Shown piece after piece: positions 45,303 to 53,570 of a stretch of DNA of 64,000 nt (positions within the stretch are counted from its first letter, which is position 1; each line of letters opens with the position of its first letter). The notes under the pieces are model-generated. The model did no database searches. It had not been told where the DNA came from and saw only the letters and a program-made list of their open reading frames with translations. The position numbers and the translations under genes are program-made. The DNA is from an uncultured Lachnospiraceae bacterium (GTDB taxonomy: Bacteria; Bacillota; Clostridia; Lachnospirales; Lachnospiraceae), in NCBI GenBank assembly GCA_944383545.1, contig CALWPY010000002.1, positions 62,001 through 126,000 on the forward strand, read 5' to 3'.

Positions 45303-46619
45303 TCACGCTCCCTCTTCCTTTTTTTCTTCCTCAACTATTTTTGTTACGATTGTCTCTTCTATCCTATGGTCCTCCACCAGATTTACCTGTATATGAAGTC
45401 CATGTGTGTCAAGTTCAAATCTGGAGCCGTCATCAGGTACTTCCCCGAGCACTCCGCAAATAAATCCACCGAAAGTATCCACGTCTTCCGTAGGAAGCTC
45501 TACTCCCAATTCTTCAGCAACGTCTGCTATATCTGCAATTCCCTGTATTTCCCATGTTTCATCATCTATTTTTACGATATCATCAGGTTTAGCCTCTTCA
45601 TCAGGGTCATCAAGGTCTCCGACAAGTATTTCGAGCAGGTCATGTATGGTAACAATACCGCTCATTCCGCCGTATTCTTCTATTGCAACGGCAAAATAAT
45701 TGCTTGTAGATTTCATCTTTCTGAAAAGCACGTCTGCCTTCATATTCTCAGGCACGAAATAAGGTTTTTCAACTGCATTTGCAAATATGTTGTCCTTTGA
45801 AAAATCATCAAGTCTGAAATAATCCTTTGCATCCAGAATTCCCACTACGTCATCTGATGATTCACCGAATATAGGGTAATAACTGTGCCTGTTGTTATGA
45901 ATAACCTCAGCCCATTCAGATGGGTCATCTTCAAGATAAAGTCCTACCACGTCTATTCTGTGTGTACATATATCCGATATAGATATATCATTAAATTCAA
46001 ACACATTCTGAATCATTACATTTTCATCCTTGTCAATAGTTCCGTCCTCACTTCCCGCACTGACCATCATTCGGATTTCTTCTTCCGTAACTCTTTCTTC
46101 TTCCTCAGGGTCTATGTGAAGAAGCCTGAGCATTCCGTTTGTAGATGCAGTAAGTGCCCACACTATAGGTGCAAAAATTACGGAAACAAATGTCAACAGT
46201 CCGGAAAGTCCAAGTGACACCTGCTCTGTGTATTTCATTGCTATTCTCTTTGGTATAAGCTCACCAAATACAATGCTGAAGTATGCAATAATGAGTGTAA
46301 TTACGAATACACATACAGAATTAAGCACACCTCTGCTTATTCCCAAACCAAAGCCCATAAGCCAGTTAACCAGCGGCTCCGCAAAGTTATCTGCCGCATA
46401 AGCACTTCCTAAGAATCCTGACAATGTAATTGCCACCTGAATGGTAGCCAGAAATTTCGCCGAATCATCAGTGAGTGCTACCAGTCTTTTTGCTTTTTTA
46501 TTATTTTCAGCCATCATTTTCAGCTTTGTACTGTTCATAGAAACAACTGCAATCTCAGCACTTGCAAAAATTGCATTCAAAGCTATAAGTATTATCTGTA
46601 GTATAATTGCTCCAATCAT
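45303..46619 (-). CDS. CNNM/CorC (HlyC) family metal transporter
   Basis: A 438-residue protein with an N-terminal DUF21 transmembrane domain (about four segments, residues 1-190), a CBS pair (about 200-330) and a C-terminal CorC/HlyC domain (about 345-430). CNNM relatives export Mg2+ (or Co2+) in bacteria. The start is ATG at 46619, eight bases after TTGGAGG; the frame is open 16 codons further. Its leader contains a 40-codon ORF and an attenuator-like hairpin. It lies upstream of the Mn-type ATPase block. Earlier naming as a hemolysin is historical. Confidence 0.9.
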   Translation of the reverse strand: MIGAIILQIILIALNAIFASAEIAVVSMNSTKLKMMAENNKKAKRLVALTDDSAKFLATIQVAITLSGFLGSAYAADNFAEPLVNWLMGFGLGISRGVLNSVCVFVITLIIAYFSIVFGELIPKRIAMKYTEQVSLGLSGLLTFVSVIFAPIVWALTASTNGMLRLLHIDPEEEERVTEEEIRMMVSAGSEDGTIDKDENVMIQNVFEFNDISISDICTHRIDVVGLYLEDDPSEWAEVIHNNRHSYYPIFGESSDDVVGILDAKDYFRLDDFSKDNIFANAVEKPYFVPENMKADVLFRKMKSTSNYFAVAIEEYGGMSGIVTIHDLLEILVGDLDDPDEEAKPDDIVKIDDETWEIQGIADIADVAEELGVELPTEDVDTFGGFICGVLGEVPDDGSRFELDTHGLHIQVNLVEDHRIEETIVTKIVEEEKKEEGA

Positions 46620-46675
46620 TAAAATTCCTCCAATATATTTAAAACATCCATATGTTATTAACCACAAAAAGGCAT

Positions 46676-46707
46676 AGTCTGTATGAAACTATAAAATCAT
46701 ACAAACT
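46676..46707 (-). promoter_or_regulatory. Attenuator-like hairpin ahead of the CNNM gene
   Basis: AGTTTGTATGA (46707-46697) pairs with TCATACAGACT (46686-46676) on the minus strand, with one G-U pair, and is followed within a few bases by five T. A start codon with AGAGGTG upstream falls in the stem and opens a 3-codon frame M-I-L-stop. Confidence 0.5.
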
Positions 46708-46716
46708 ACACCTCTT

Positions 46717-46839
46717 TCAATTCATTAACATACATGGAAATAAACCGCCTGAAGTCTTAATCTGACCTATCAGCATAATCATAGGGCGTATCAGATAAAT
46801 ATAATTCTTTTCAGTATCCGCGCTACCGTCATCATCCAT
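46717..46839 (-). CDS. Short leader ORF of the CNNM gene (40 codons)
   Basis: A 40-residue frame with GGAGG 11 bases upstream of the ATG. It reads MDDDGSADTEKNYIYLIRPM at the N-terminus and ends PCMLMN. The acidic N-terminus followed by a moderately hydrophobic, Met-rich C-terminus does not match a known family. It lies between a consensus promoter (46883-46911) and the attenuator, and stops 10 bases before the hairpin, which suggests a regulatory leader peptide rather than a functional protein. Not proven to be translated. Confidence 0.45.
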   Translation of the reverse strand: MDDDGSADTEKNYIYLIRPMIMLIGQIKTSGGLFPCMLMN

Positions 46840-46882
46840 GTTTTTAATAACCTCCAATCATTTTCGGACAATCAATATGTAT

Positions 46883-46911
46883 ATTCTATTATCTGACAAT
46901 ACTATTGTCAA
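46883..46911 (-). promoter_or_regulatory. CNNM promoter with a 17-base palindrome over the -35
   Basis: TTGACA (46906-46911) and TAGAAT (46883-46888) on the minus strand are 17 bases apart. TGACAATACTATTGTCA (46894-46910) is a perfect 8-1-8 palindrome that covers the -35 and most of the spacer, an operator-like placement. Confidence 0.65.
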
Positions 46912-46971
46912 TATTATTTATGTAAAATTTTATTTACATGTCTTATTAAATATTGGGAGGCTTTTAATTTA

Positions 46972-47769
46972 TTATTTTGTTTTATACTGCCTTCCGGTAT
47001 GGTCTATGTAATATCCGTCAGTATAGATCAGCTCCGAAACAGGCACAAAAGAATATCCTTTTTCTTCGAGTCCCGTCAAAAGCTGTTCAAGAGCCTCCGC
47101 AGTATAAAGTGAGCCATTATGAAGTAAAATTATTGAGCCGTTCCTCAAATTTTTATGATTTAACACTGTATCTATAATACTTTGCACACCATAATCTTTC
47201 CAGTCAAGGCTGTCAACATCCCACTGAATTGCCTGATACTTTTCATTGAGTGCCGTAAGTATCACATCCTCGTTATAATCGCCATATGGCGCACGGAATA
47301 AAGTCATATCATAATCTGCAATGCTTTTTACTATTTCATGGCATCCTTCTATTTCTGAGACCATTTCATCATGACTTAACTGTGTCATATGCTTGTGGTT
47401 GTTTCCATGATTTCCGACATCGTGTCCGTAACCTATAATAAGTTTTACCGCTTCGGGATATTTCAAAGCCCATTCTCCGGTTACAAAAAAGGTTGCCCTG
47501 CAGTTATGCTTATCAAGGATTCCCAATATTTCTTCCAAATCTTCATCTCCCCATGCCGCATCAAAAGTAATACTCACCACCGCATCTTCTGTTTCCACTG
47601 AATATATCGGAAGTGAGTATGACTTATTCTGCGTCATGACGCTTACTATTTCTTCTTTATTGTCGTTTATGTATACTATTACCGCCAGTATCATGGTAAC
47701 AATAATAAGTATCTTTATTAAAAGACTGTAAGGATTATCCGGCCGTTTTATCCTCATGGAGTGTGCCAT
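46972..47769 (-). CDS. Polysaccharide deacetylase, membrane anchored
   Basis: A 265-residue carbohydrate esterase family 4 protein. One N-terminal membrane segment (about residues 17-35) is followed by the NodB domain: TFDAAWG with the catalytic/metal Asp (near residue 69), the H-x3-H metal motif in GNHGNNHKHM (near 119-125), and LFRAPYGDYN (near 157). It would deacetylate peptidoglycan or chitooligosaccharide outside the membrane. The PdaB-like sporulation deacetylases have this architecture, so a spore-cortex role is possible. Confidence 0.87.
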   Translation of the reverse strand: MAHSMRIKRPDNPYSLLIKILIIVTMILAVIVYINDNKEEIVSVMTQNKSYSLPIYSVETEDAVVSITFDAAWGDEDLEEILGILDKHNCRATFFVTGEWALKYPEAVKLIIGYGHDVGNHGNNHKHMTQLSHDEMVSEIEGCHEIVKSIADYDMTLFRAPYGDYNEDVILTALNEKYQAIQWDVDSLDWKDYGVQSIIDTVLNHKNLRNGSIILLHNGSLYTAEALEQLLTGLEEKGYSFVPVSELIYTDGYYIDHTGRQYKTK

Positions 47770-47856
47770 AATCCCCTCACGAAAGAGCTAATTACTAATT
47801 TATATGTAAAAACCATTTGCAGTATGTACATAATCTGATTAAATTTTATGCCATTT

Positions 47857-48969
47857 CTATTTTTCTGAATCATCCTGCACTGCAAGGACCTGTGTAGCAT
47901 TTAAGAGCTTGTCCGTCTTTCCAAGCCAGCTTCTGAGTCCTGAAACAGTCTCTTCCCACTTAAGTTCTATAGTTCTCCAGCCTTCTTCTGCCATATCCAT
48001 ATTATCTTTTACGGCAAAATCCACGTGCTCATCAGCCATTTCATAAAGTTCGTGAACACCCAGATTTTCAGCAGATTTCCTTAAAATCCGCATTTTATCC
48101 GCATAATCTTCTTTAATTCTTCCATAGAGAGAATCCATGATTTCTTCGCTCATATCTTCATATGAATCGCAAAAATCTGCTGCTTCCGTCTGCAATGCTT
48201 TTAAATCATTAGAATGATTTTTTAATGCTTCCTCATAACACATTCCAAATTCCTGAAGTACTTTTTCTGTTTCATAGAAATACTTTATATAATTTAAAGT
48301 TTCTGCATCATTTTTAACCAGATAAGAAGTTGCTGCCTCTGCCGCTGCATTTTGAAGCGCAAATTTTCCGACAGGCTTTTTAAGCATCGCCTTAAATCCC
48401 TCTTTACTAAAGAATATTTCAGGCTCCTTTGAAGCTTCAGGTATCATAATATAAAATGTTGCATCTTTTGATTTGCTGTCTTCGGTTTTTCTGATATTTC
48501 TAAGTGTCTGTACTCCGTCCATCCTTGACATTTCATAAGAAATAAATACCATGTCATATTTATTTTCCCTAATTAACTGAATACTCTTTAATCCGTTTTC
48601 TGCAATATCCGCTGCTATATTCATTTCAGAAAGCATATCAACAATTCTTTGTCTGTCAGAAGCTTCATCCTCTACAACAAGAGCTTTTATTCCATCCATA
48701 AACATAAGGTTTTCATCATCACTTTTGACAATTCCACCCTTAAGTACCTTGCTTTGAATCTTTCCGTCTGCAGTTACCTCACTTTCAGGATATGCAATCG
48801 TCTTTTTAAATATCGGTTTTTCAGGCTCTTTTATTTCTTCAGGCTGTATTTCAGTATTTTCTGCCGATTGCTTAAACTCCTTTTTGTCTTGTTCTTTTTT
48901 ATCCTTCAATACTTTAAATATAACCACAACCGCCGCAATGACTATAACAACTAATAACAGTTTATCCAT
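47857..48969 (-). CDS. Membrane-anchored protein with degenerate receiver and Hpt-like domains
   Basis: A 370-residue protein. An N-terminal membrane segment (residues 2-20) and a charged linker (21-90) lead to a CheY-like receiver domain (about 92-215). The acidic pair is present in VVEDEASD and the Lys in MLKKPVG, but the phosphoacceptor Asp position reads Ser in MVFISYEMSRMDG. The C-terminal helical part (about 245-350) resembles an Hpt bundle (RILRKSAENLGVHELYEMADE), with Arg where the phosphorylated His is expected. Both modules therefore look unable to take phosphate. No histidine kinase is nearby. Domain calls are from pattern reading. Confidence 0.7.
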   Translation of the reverse strand: MDKLLLVVIVIAAVVVIFKVLKDKKEQDKKEFKQSAENTEIQPEEIKEPEKPIFKKTIAYPESEVTADGKIQSKVLKGGIVKSDDENLMFMDGIKALVVEDEASDRQRIVDMLSEMNIAADIAENGLKSIQLIRENKYDMVFISYEMSRMDGVQTLRNIRKTEDSKSKDATFYIMIPEASKEPEIFFSKEGFKAMLKKPVGKFALQNAAAEAATSYLVKNDAETLNYIKYFYETEKVLQEFGMCYEEALKNHSNDLKALQTEAADFCDSYEDMSEEIMDSLYGRIKEDYADKMRILRKSAENLGVHELYEMADEHVDFAVKDNMDMAEEGWRTIELKWEETVSGLRSWLGKTDKLLNATQVLAVQDDSEK

Positions 48970-49022
48970 TTTTATCCCTCACTTATTATGCATGTCTTTA
49001 ACTAAGCCCACCAAACAAGTTA

Positions 49023-50249
49023 TTATTTAACTAAATTAATCCTTCTGAAGTTTTTCTTTCCTCTTTTTAATATAAACTCACCGGAGGAAAGTGAAGATTC
49101 ATCATATACGGTTGATGTATCTGTTACCTTTTCGCCGTTTACGGATACACCGCCCTGCTCAACGGCTCTTCTTCCTTCATTTCTTGAAGAAACAAGTCCT
49201 GATTTTACAAGCAGCCCTATTATATCAATACTTCCGTCATTTAAGTCATCCGTTGTTATATCTGCCGAAGGCATGTCTGCAGCATTACCCGACGAAAACA
49301 GAGCTCTGGCACTCTCCTGTGCCTTAACAGCCTCTTCCTCGCCATGTACAAGTTTTGTAAGCTCGAAAGCTAAGATTTCTTTTGCCTTATTTAATTCACT
49401 GCCTTCCCATTTATCCATTTTATCTATTTCTTCGAGAGGAAGGAATGTCAGCATTCTGATGCATTTAAGCACATCTGCGTCTGCTACATTTCTCCAGTAC
49501 TGGTAGAATTCAAACGGTGATGTCTTTTCAGGGTCAAGCCATACTGCACCCTTCTGTGTCTTACCCATTTTCTTTCCTTCGGAATTAAGTAAAAGGGTTA
49601 TGGTCATTGCATATGCATCTTTTCCAAGCTTACGTCTTATAAGCTCTGTACCGCCGAGCATGTTTGACCACTGGTCATCTCCGCCAAACTGCATGTTACA
49701 GCCGTATTTCTGAAAGAGTACATAAAAATCATAGCTCTGCATAATCATGTAATTAAACTCAAGGAAGCTTAAGCCCTTTTCCATTCTCTGCTTATAACAC
49801 TCTGCAGTAAGCATTCTGTTTACTGAAAAATGAGGACCAACCTCACGAAGTAATTCTATATAGTTAAGATTCATGAGCCAGTCTGCATTATTAACCAGAA
49901 GCGCCTTTCCGTCCGAAAAATCGATAAATTTGCTCATCTGCTTCTTAAAGCACTCGCAGTTATGCTGAATCTGCTCCACTGTCATCATCTGTCTCATATC
50001 ACTTCTTCCGGAAGGGTCTCCTATCATTCCGGTACCTCCGCCTACCAGTGCAATAGGTTTGTTTCCTGCCATCTGGAGACGCTTCATAAGGCAGAGTGCC
50101 ATAAAATGTCCTACGTGCAGACTGTCTGCAGTAGGGTCAAAGCCTATATAAAATGTAGCCTTACCATTATTTATAAGTTCCTTTATTTCCTCTTCATCTG
50201 TAGTCTGTGCAATAAGACCTCTTGCTACTAATTCATCAAAAAGTTCCAT
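49023..50249 (-). CDS. tyrS: Tyrosyl-tRNA synthetase
   Basis: A 408-residue class I enzyme with the HIGH motif as HVGH (near residue 44), [11 protein letters not shown] near 165, KMGKT in place of KMSKS (near 223), and a C-terminal S4 RNA-binding domain. The start is ATG at 50249, six bases after AAGGAG. A promoter lies at 50321-50349. No T-box leader was found in the 70-base upstream gap, which is unusual for a Firmicutes synthetase but not rare for tyrS paralogues. Confidence 0.95.
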   Translation of the reverse strand: MELFDELVARGLIAQTTDEEEIKELINNGKATFYIGFDPTADSLHVGHFMALCLMKRLQMAGNKPIALVGGGTGMIGDPSGRSDMRQMMTVEQIQHNCECFKKQMSKFIDFSDGKALLVNNADWLMNLNYIELLREVGPHFSVNRMLTAECYKQRMEKGLSFLEFNYMIMQSYDFYVLFQKYGCNMQFGGDDQWSNMLGGTELIRRKLGKDAYAMTITLLLNSEGKKMGKTQKGAVWLDPEKTSPFEFYQYWRNVADADVLKCIRMLTFLPLEEIDKMDKWEGSELNKAKEILAFELTKLVHGEEEAVKAQESARALFSSGNAADMPSADITTDDLNDGSIDIIGLLVKSGLVSSRNEGRRAVEQGGVSVNGEKVTDTSTVYDESSLSSGEFILKRGKKNFRRINLVK

Positions 50250-50320
50250 TTTCTTCTCCTTATAATTTATTTTTCTCATCACCATGCTTCAAATCCGCCC
50301 GGCTCACCCTATTTGCGTAC

Positions 50321-50349
50321 ATTGTAACATGATTAACTGTTTTTTTGAA
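50321..50349 (-). promoter_or_regulatory. tyrS promoter
   Basis: TTCAAA (50344-50349) and TACAAT (50321-50326) on the minus strand are 17 bases apart. Confidence 0.55.
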
Positions 50350-50358
50350 GTACCTGTA

Positions 50359-51930
50359 TCACTTTTCCTTAAACGGTCCGTAATGTTGGTCCCTATACCT
50401 TATATATCCTATTCCGACTGCCATGATTACAAAGTAAAATGGTGAAGTGATAGGTTGGTTTACATTTACAAGTCCCTGTGCAAAATATGCTGCACATGCG
50501 GCAGCACATGCAATTACGACAGGGCTTAATTTCGCTCTTTTTATCATATAAATCATACCGGAAACAAATAATCCTATATAGCTCACGGCACCCAGAATAC
50601 CCGTAGTCACAAGATACTGAAGTATTTCATTATGTGCATTGTCATAAACTCTGTTTGTTATATCCAGCATTTCTTGTCTGTAAAATCTGTTCATGAGCAT
50701 TTCTATTGATTCATTTCCATATCCGAATATTTTATTTATTAATGGAGCGTCACAAAATAGATTCCATGAGCGGGTCCATATAAAGCCTCTGTAAGTCCCC
50801 CATTTATCATTAAAGGTAAATAGCTCATTACCCGATTTTATGCCGAAAATGATAAATAAAGCTCCCGCAATAACACCCAGAAAAGTAATTACAATAAGAG
50901 TTCTTCTGCATTGTATCTTTTCAAAAAAGTCTTTCTTTTTATATTTTAATAAAATACATATCAAAGTAAGGATTAATAGGAGTACCGCAAGTGCTCCCAT
51001 AAAATACTTATTTCCTATAATTTCAGCAATTCCGTTAAGATGTCTGTCCTTTGTGTGATATTTTTCATTAATTATCGACATCACAAACAGTCCGCAAAAT
51101 ACTATAAACAGAGAAGACATCCATTTTTCTGTTTTTTTTGCAGAGACAGCCATATAAAAAAGAATTATTCCCGCCGCAAAAATTCCAATATATACATTAT
51201 CACTCTTTGCCGTAATTATTGACATTGCTCCCGCAAAAATTCCAATTACAGATATCCCCCTTACCAACTTAGATGTACTGAATATATAAACTCCAAGCAT
51301 TATAGCCATGCTAAGGCAGATATAAGAGCCGAATATATTTATATTTCCAAAGGTGGATATAAACATTTCCTTTTGTTTTGCCGCTACGTTTTCCCTCAGT
51401 TTAAAAGGGTCAAATCCGACATGCTGCAAAATCCCAAGAACATATGAGAAACATGATACTACAAGAAAAATTATATAAATTATTTTTCCCGCATATGCCT
51501 GTCTTGAAATTATTACAAACATAAATGCAATTACCATTATCATCCCCAGTCCGAAATATCTTGCGTCTTCTCCGGTCAGGGCATTATGTTTGTCTTCTGC
51601 CATAATCCACGCAAATATATTTGCCACCAGGAACAGCGCCATCCAAAATTCCGGCATGGCATATATTTTTGAGTCTCTATATATGCCAAATATATCTTTA
51701 TCCGTATAATATGAAATTAAAATCAGCTCTATTATCCATGCACATACTGCCAGAAATATAAATGCAACAGTTCCGTAAATAAATGTCCTTGCACGTGTCA
51801 CCGTTATATTAAAATAAAGATTTGTCATAAACAGCGGATAAAATCCTACGATATATATAAGATAAATCATAATTATAATATCAACCGGTCTGTTTTTTCT
51901 GTAAATATCAAACTTAAATTTTTTTCCCAT
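50359..51930 (-). CDS. O-antigen ligase-like (Wzy/WaaL) membrane protein
   Basis: A 523-residue protein with about 12-14 hydrophobic segments and a large extracytoplasmic loop (about 365-430). The sequence RSWNLFCDAPLINKIFGYG followed by AHNEILQYLVTTGILGAVSYIGLF is the conserved Wzy_C/O-antigen ligase pattern. In Gram-positive bacteria such proteins polymerise or attach surface polysaccharide. No other glycan genes are adjacent, so the substrate is unknown. Confidence 0.85.
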   Translation of the reverse strand: MGKKFKFDIYRKNRPVDIIIMIYLIYIVGFYPLFMTNLYFNITVTRARTFIYGTVAFIFLAVCAWIIELILISYYTDKDIFGIYRDSKIYAMPEFWMALFLVANIFAWIMAEDKHNALTGEDARYFGLGMIMVIAFMFVIISRQAYAGKIIYIIFLVVSCFSYVLGILQHVGFDPFKLRENVAAKQKEMFISTFGNINIFGSYICLSMAIMLGVYIFSTSKLVRGISVIGIFAGAMSIITAKSDNVYIGIFAAGIILFYMAVSAKKTEKWMSSLFIVFCGLFVMSIINEKYHTKDRHLNGIAEIIGNKYFMGALAVLLLILTLICILLKYKKKDFFEKIQCRRTLIVITFLGVIAGALFIIFGIKSGNELFTFNDKWGTYRGFIWTRSWNLFCDAPLINKIFGYGNESIEMLMNRFYRQEMLDITNRVYDNAHNEILQYLVTTGILGAVSYIGLFVSGMIYMIKRAKLSPVVIACAAACAAYFAQGLVNVNQPITSPFYFVIMAVGIGYIRYRDQHYGPFKEK

Positions 51931-51968
51931 TTTTCTGCCTTCTTCATATAATCATGATTAAATAAAAA

Positions 51969-51999
51969 AATCCACAAACTATTACATAGCCTGTGGATT
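51969..51999 (-). terminator. Terminator after tRNA-Leu
   Basis: AATCCACA (51969-51976) pairs with TGTGGATT (51992-51999), with seven T on the minus strand. Confidence 0.8.
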
Positions 52000-52008
52000 A
52001 AATCTTAG

Positions 52009-52092
52009 TGCGGGAGATGGGACTTGAACCCACACGACGTTGCCATCACTAGATCCTTAGTCTAGCCTGTCTGCCAGTTCCAGCACTCCCGC
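52009..52092 (-). tRNA. tRNA-Leu (anticodon AAG)
   Basis: The 84-base gene folds as a class II tRNA: acceptor GCGGGAG/CTCCCGC with discriminator A (52009), D-arm CTG/CAG, anticodon stem CTAGA/TCTAG with loop CTAAGGA (T33, anticodon AAG), a variable arm GATG-GCAA-CGTC, and T-arm GTGGG-TTCAAGT-CCCAT. The CCA end is not encoded. The A34 would normally be edited to inosine to read CUU, CUC and CUA. Confidence 0.92.
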
Positions 52093-52121
52093 TTACCGCG
52101 CCAATCCCTGACGCGAGTTAT

Positions 52122-52150
52122 ATATTACCATTTTAAAAATGCTTTGTCAA
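52122..52150 (-). promoter_or_regulatory. tRNA-Leu promoter
   Basis: TTGACA (52145-52150) and TAATAT (52122-52127) on the minus strand are 17 bases apart, about 30 bases before the mature 5' end. Confidence 0.75.
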
Positions 52151-52206
52151 TATAAATATTGACTTTTTTTGATGTATTTTTTTTAATACATTCTACGGCA
52201 TTTTTA

Positions 52207-52563
52207 TTATGCAATCTTTGCTTTAGCTATCTCAACAAGCTTTGCAAATCCTTCAGGATCGCTTATAGCCATCTCTGAAAGCATTTTTCTGTTTATATCT
52301 ATCTCAGCTAACTTTAAACCATACATAAACTTACTGTATGAGATTCCATTCATTCTTGCTGCAGCATTGATACGGGCTATCCAAAGCTGTCTGAACTGTC
52401 TCTTCTTCTGCTTTCTACCTGCATATGATGAGGTTAATGCTCTCATGACAGACTGCTTTGCAACTCTGTACTGCTTTGACCTTGCTCCTCTATATCCCTT
52501 AGCGAGCTTTAATACTTTATTATGTTTTTTCTTAGCGTTTGCTCCGCCTTTAATTCTTGCCAT
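52207..52563 (-). CDS. rplT: 50S ribosomal protein L20
   Basis: A 118-residue L20 beginning [20 protein letters not shown], with the conserved [19 protein letters not shown] near residue 61. It is an assembly protein of the large subunit and, in Firmicutes, binds the leader of its own operon. AGGAGG precedes the ATG. It is the last gene of infC-rpmI-rplT. Confidence 0.97.
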   Translation of the reverse strand: MARIKGGANAKKKHNKVLKLAKGYRGARSKQYRVAKQSVMRALTSSYAGRKQKKRQFRQLWIARINAAARMNGISYSKFMYGLKLAEIDINRKMLSEMAISDPEGFAKLVEIAKAKIA

Positions 52564-52584
52564 TAGTCTTTCCTCCTATCAACC

Positions 52585-52782
52585 CTACATATATGGTAAA
52601 ATCTTCTTCATTACCTTGCTGTTTGTCTTGTCAGTCATAGTAGCTTTTCTTAAGTTTCTCTTTCTCTTTGCACTCTTCTTTGTAAGAATGTGGCTCTTAT
52701 ATGCCTTATTTCTCTTTAATTCACCTGTTCCTGTTTTCTTAAAGCGCTTTGCAGCAGCCTTTTTAGTCTTTAACTTTGGCAT
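52585..52782 (-). CDS. rpmI: 50S ribosomal protein L35
   Basis: A 65-residue basic protein beginning [20 protein letters not shown]. The start is ATG at 52782, eight bases after AAGGAGG; in-frame codons upstream overlap that site. It lies between infC and rplT. Confidence 0.96.
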   Translation of the reverse strand: MPKLKTKKAAAKRFKKTGTGELKRNKAYKSHILTKKSAKRKRNLRKATMTDKTNSKVMKKILPYM

Positions 52783-52829
52783 TACCATTTCCTCCTTAAA
52801 TATCATAAATATCTTAAATAATATATGAA

Positions 52830-53333
52830 TTAACGTTTTTCAGCCAAAAACATTATCATGCTTCTTCCTTCAAATTTTGCAGGTTTTTCTATAACTGCAA
52901 CATCTGAAAGCTTCTCATAAAAATTATCAAGCAGCACCTTGCTCTGGTTTACATAAGCAAGCTCTCTTCCTCTAAATCTCAAAGTCACCTTAACCTTATT
53001 TCCCTTTGTAAGGAATTTTCTTGCCATATTAATCTTTGTATTTAAGTCATTTTCATCAATGTTTGGTGAAAGACGTACTTCCTTGATTTCTATGGTCTTC
53101 TGCTTCTTCTTAGCTTCCTTTTCCTTTCTCATCATGTCATAACGGAATTTTCCGTAATCAATGATTTTGCATACAGGCGGCTTTGCATTAGGTGAGATTT
53201 TTACTAAATCAAGCTCAGCTTCCTCTGCAAGTTTCTGAGCTTCCTTAGCGGACATGATTCCAAGCTGTTCTCCTGTCTGACTGATAACACGTACTTCCTT
53301 ATCTCTTATTTGTTCGTTGATTGAATATTCGAT
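52830..53333 (-). CDS. infC: Translation initiation factor IF-3, probable AUC start
   Basis: A 168-codon gene for IF-3, which keeps subunits apart and checks the start codon. The N-domain reads [16 protein letters not shown], the linker is Lys rich ([17 protein letters not shown]) and the C-domain has [17 protein letters not shown]. No ATG, GTG or TTG lies at a workable distance from the ribosome binding site GGAGGT (53346-53341). The codon seven bases after it is AUC at 53333, so AUC is the best start. infC genes elsewhere use rare AUU/AUC starts for autoregulation. TTG at 53348 and GTG at 53342 overlap the ribosome binding site itself. Confidence 0.9.
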   Translation of the reverse strand: MEYSINEQIRDKEVRVISQTGEQLGIMSAKEAQKLAEEAELDLVKISPNAKPPVCKIIDYGKFRYDMMRKEKEAKKKQKTIEIKEVRLSPNIDENDLNTKINMARKFLTKGNKVKVTLRFRGRELAYVNQSKVLLDNFYEKLSDVAVIEKPAKFEGRSMIMFLAEKR

Positions 53334-53375
53334 ACTAAGCACCTCCAATTCGACTTACCGTAATAAATATACATT

Positions 53376-53502
53376 AAAAAAAGTGGACATAAATATCCAC
53401 TTTTAAACTTCTTCAAAATATTAAACAACATAAGTATTGTTTTCATGAATAAGTATTAACCCGAGACGCCTTATTTTGCGCTGAGGTGAGAGTGGATACT
53501 CT
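53376..53502 (-). promoter_or_regulatory. Attenuator leader of infC-rpmI-rplT (L20-leader-like)
   Basis: On the minus strand, in order: a hairpin AGAGT-ATCC-ACTCT (53502-53489); a stem of ACCU/GGGU with CGC/GCG (53487-53459); and a terminator with AAAAGTGGA/TCCACTTTT arms (53404-53379) and a T run. TATCCACT (53498-53491) is complementary to AGTGGATA (53401-53394) in the terminator 5' arm, so an antiterminator can form. Ribosomal protein L20 leaders work in this position in Firmicutes; identity with that Rfam family is inferred. Confidence 0.65.
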
Positions 53503-53570
53503 GCTTTATTTCACACACTTATATAAAATATCATAATGAGTTTTAATTGTCAATACTTTATTTATCATTT

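Noticed and set aside
46920..46939. ATGTAAA/TTTACAT inverted repeat after the deacetylase gene
   Set aside because: AT-only stem without a T run in the direction of transcription.
50250..50358. T-box leader for tyrS
   Set aside because: The gap is too short and lacks the T-box sequence (TGGNACCGCG-like); only a promoter is seen.
52166..52190. AT-only hairpin (ATGTATT/AATACAT) after rplT
   Set aside because: No G-C pairs and no T run on the minus strand, so it does not qualify as an intrinsic terminator.
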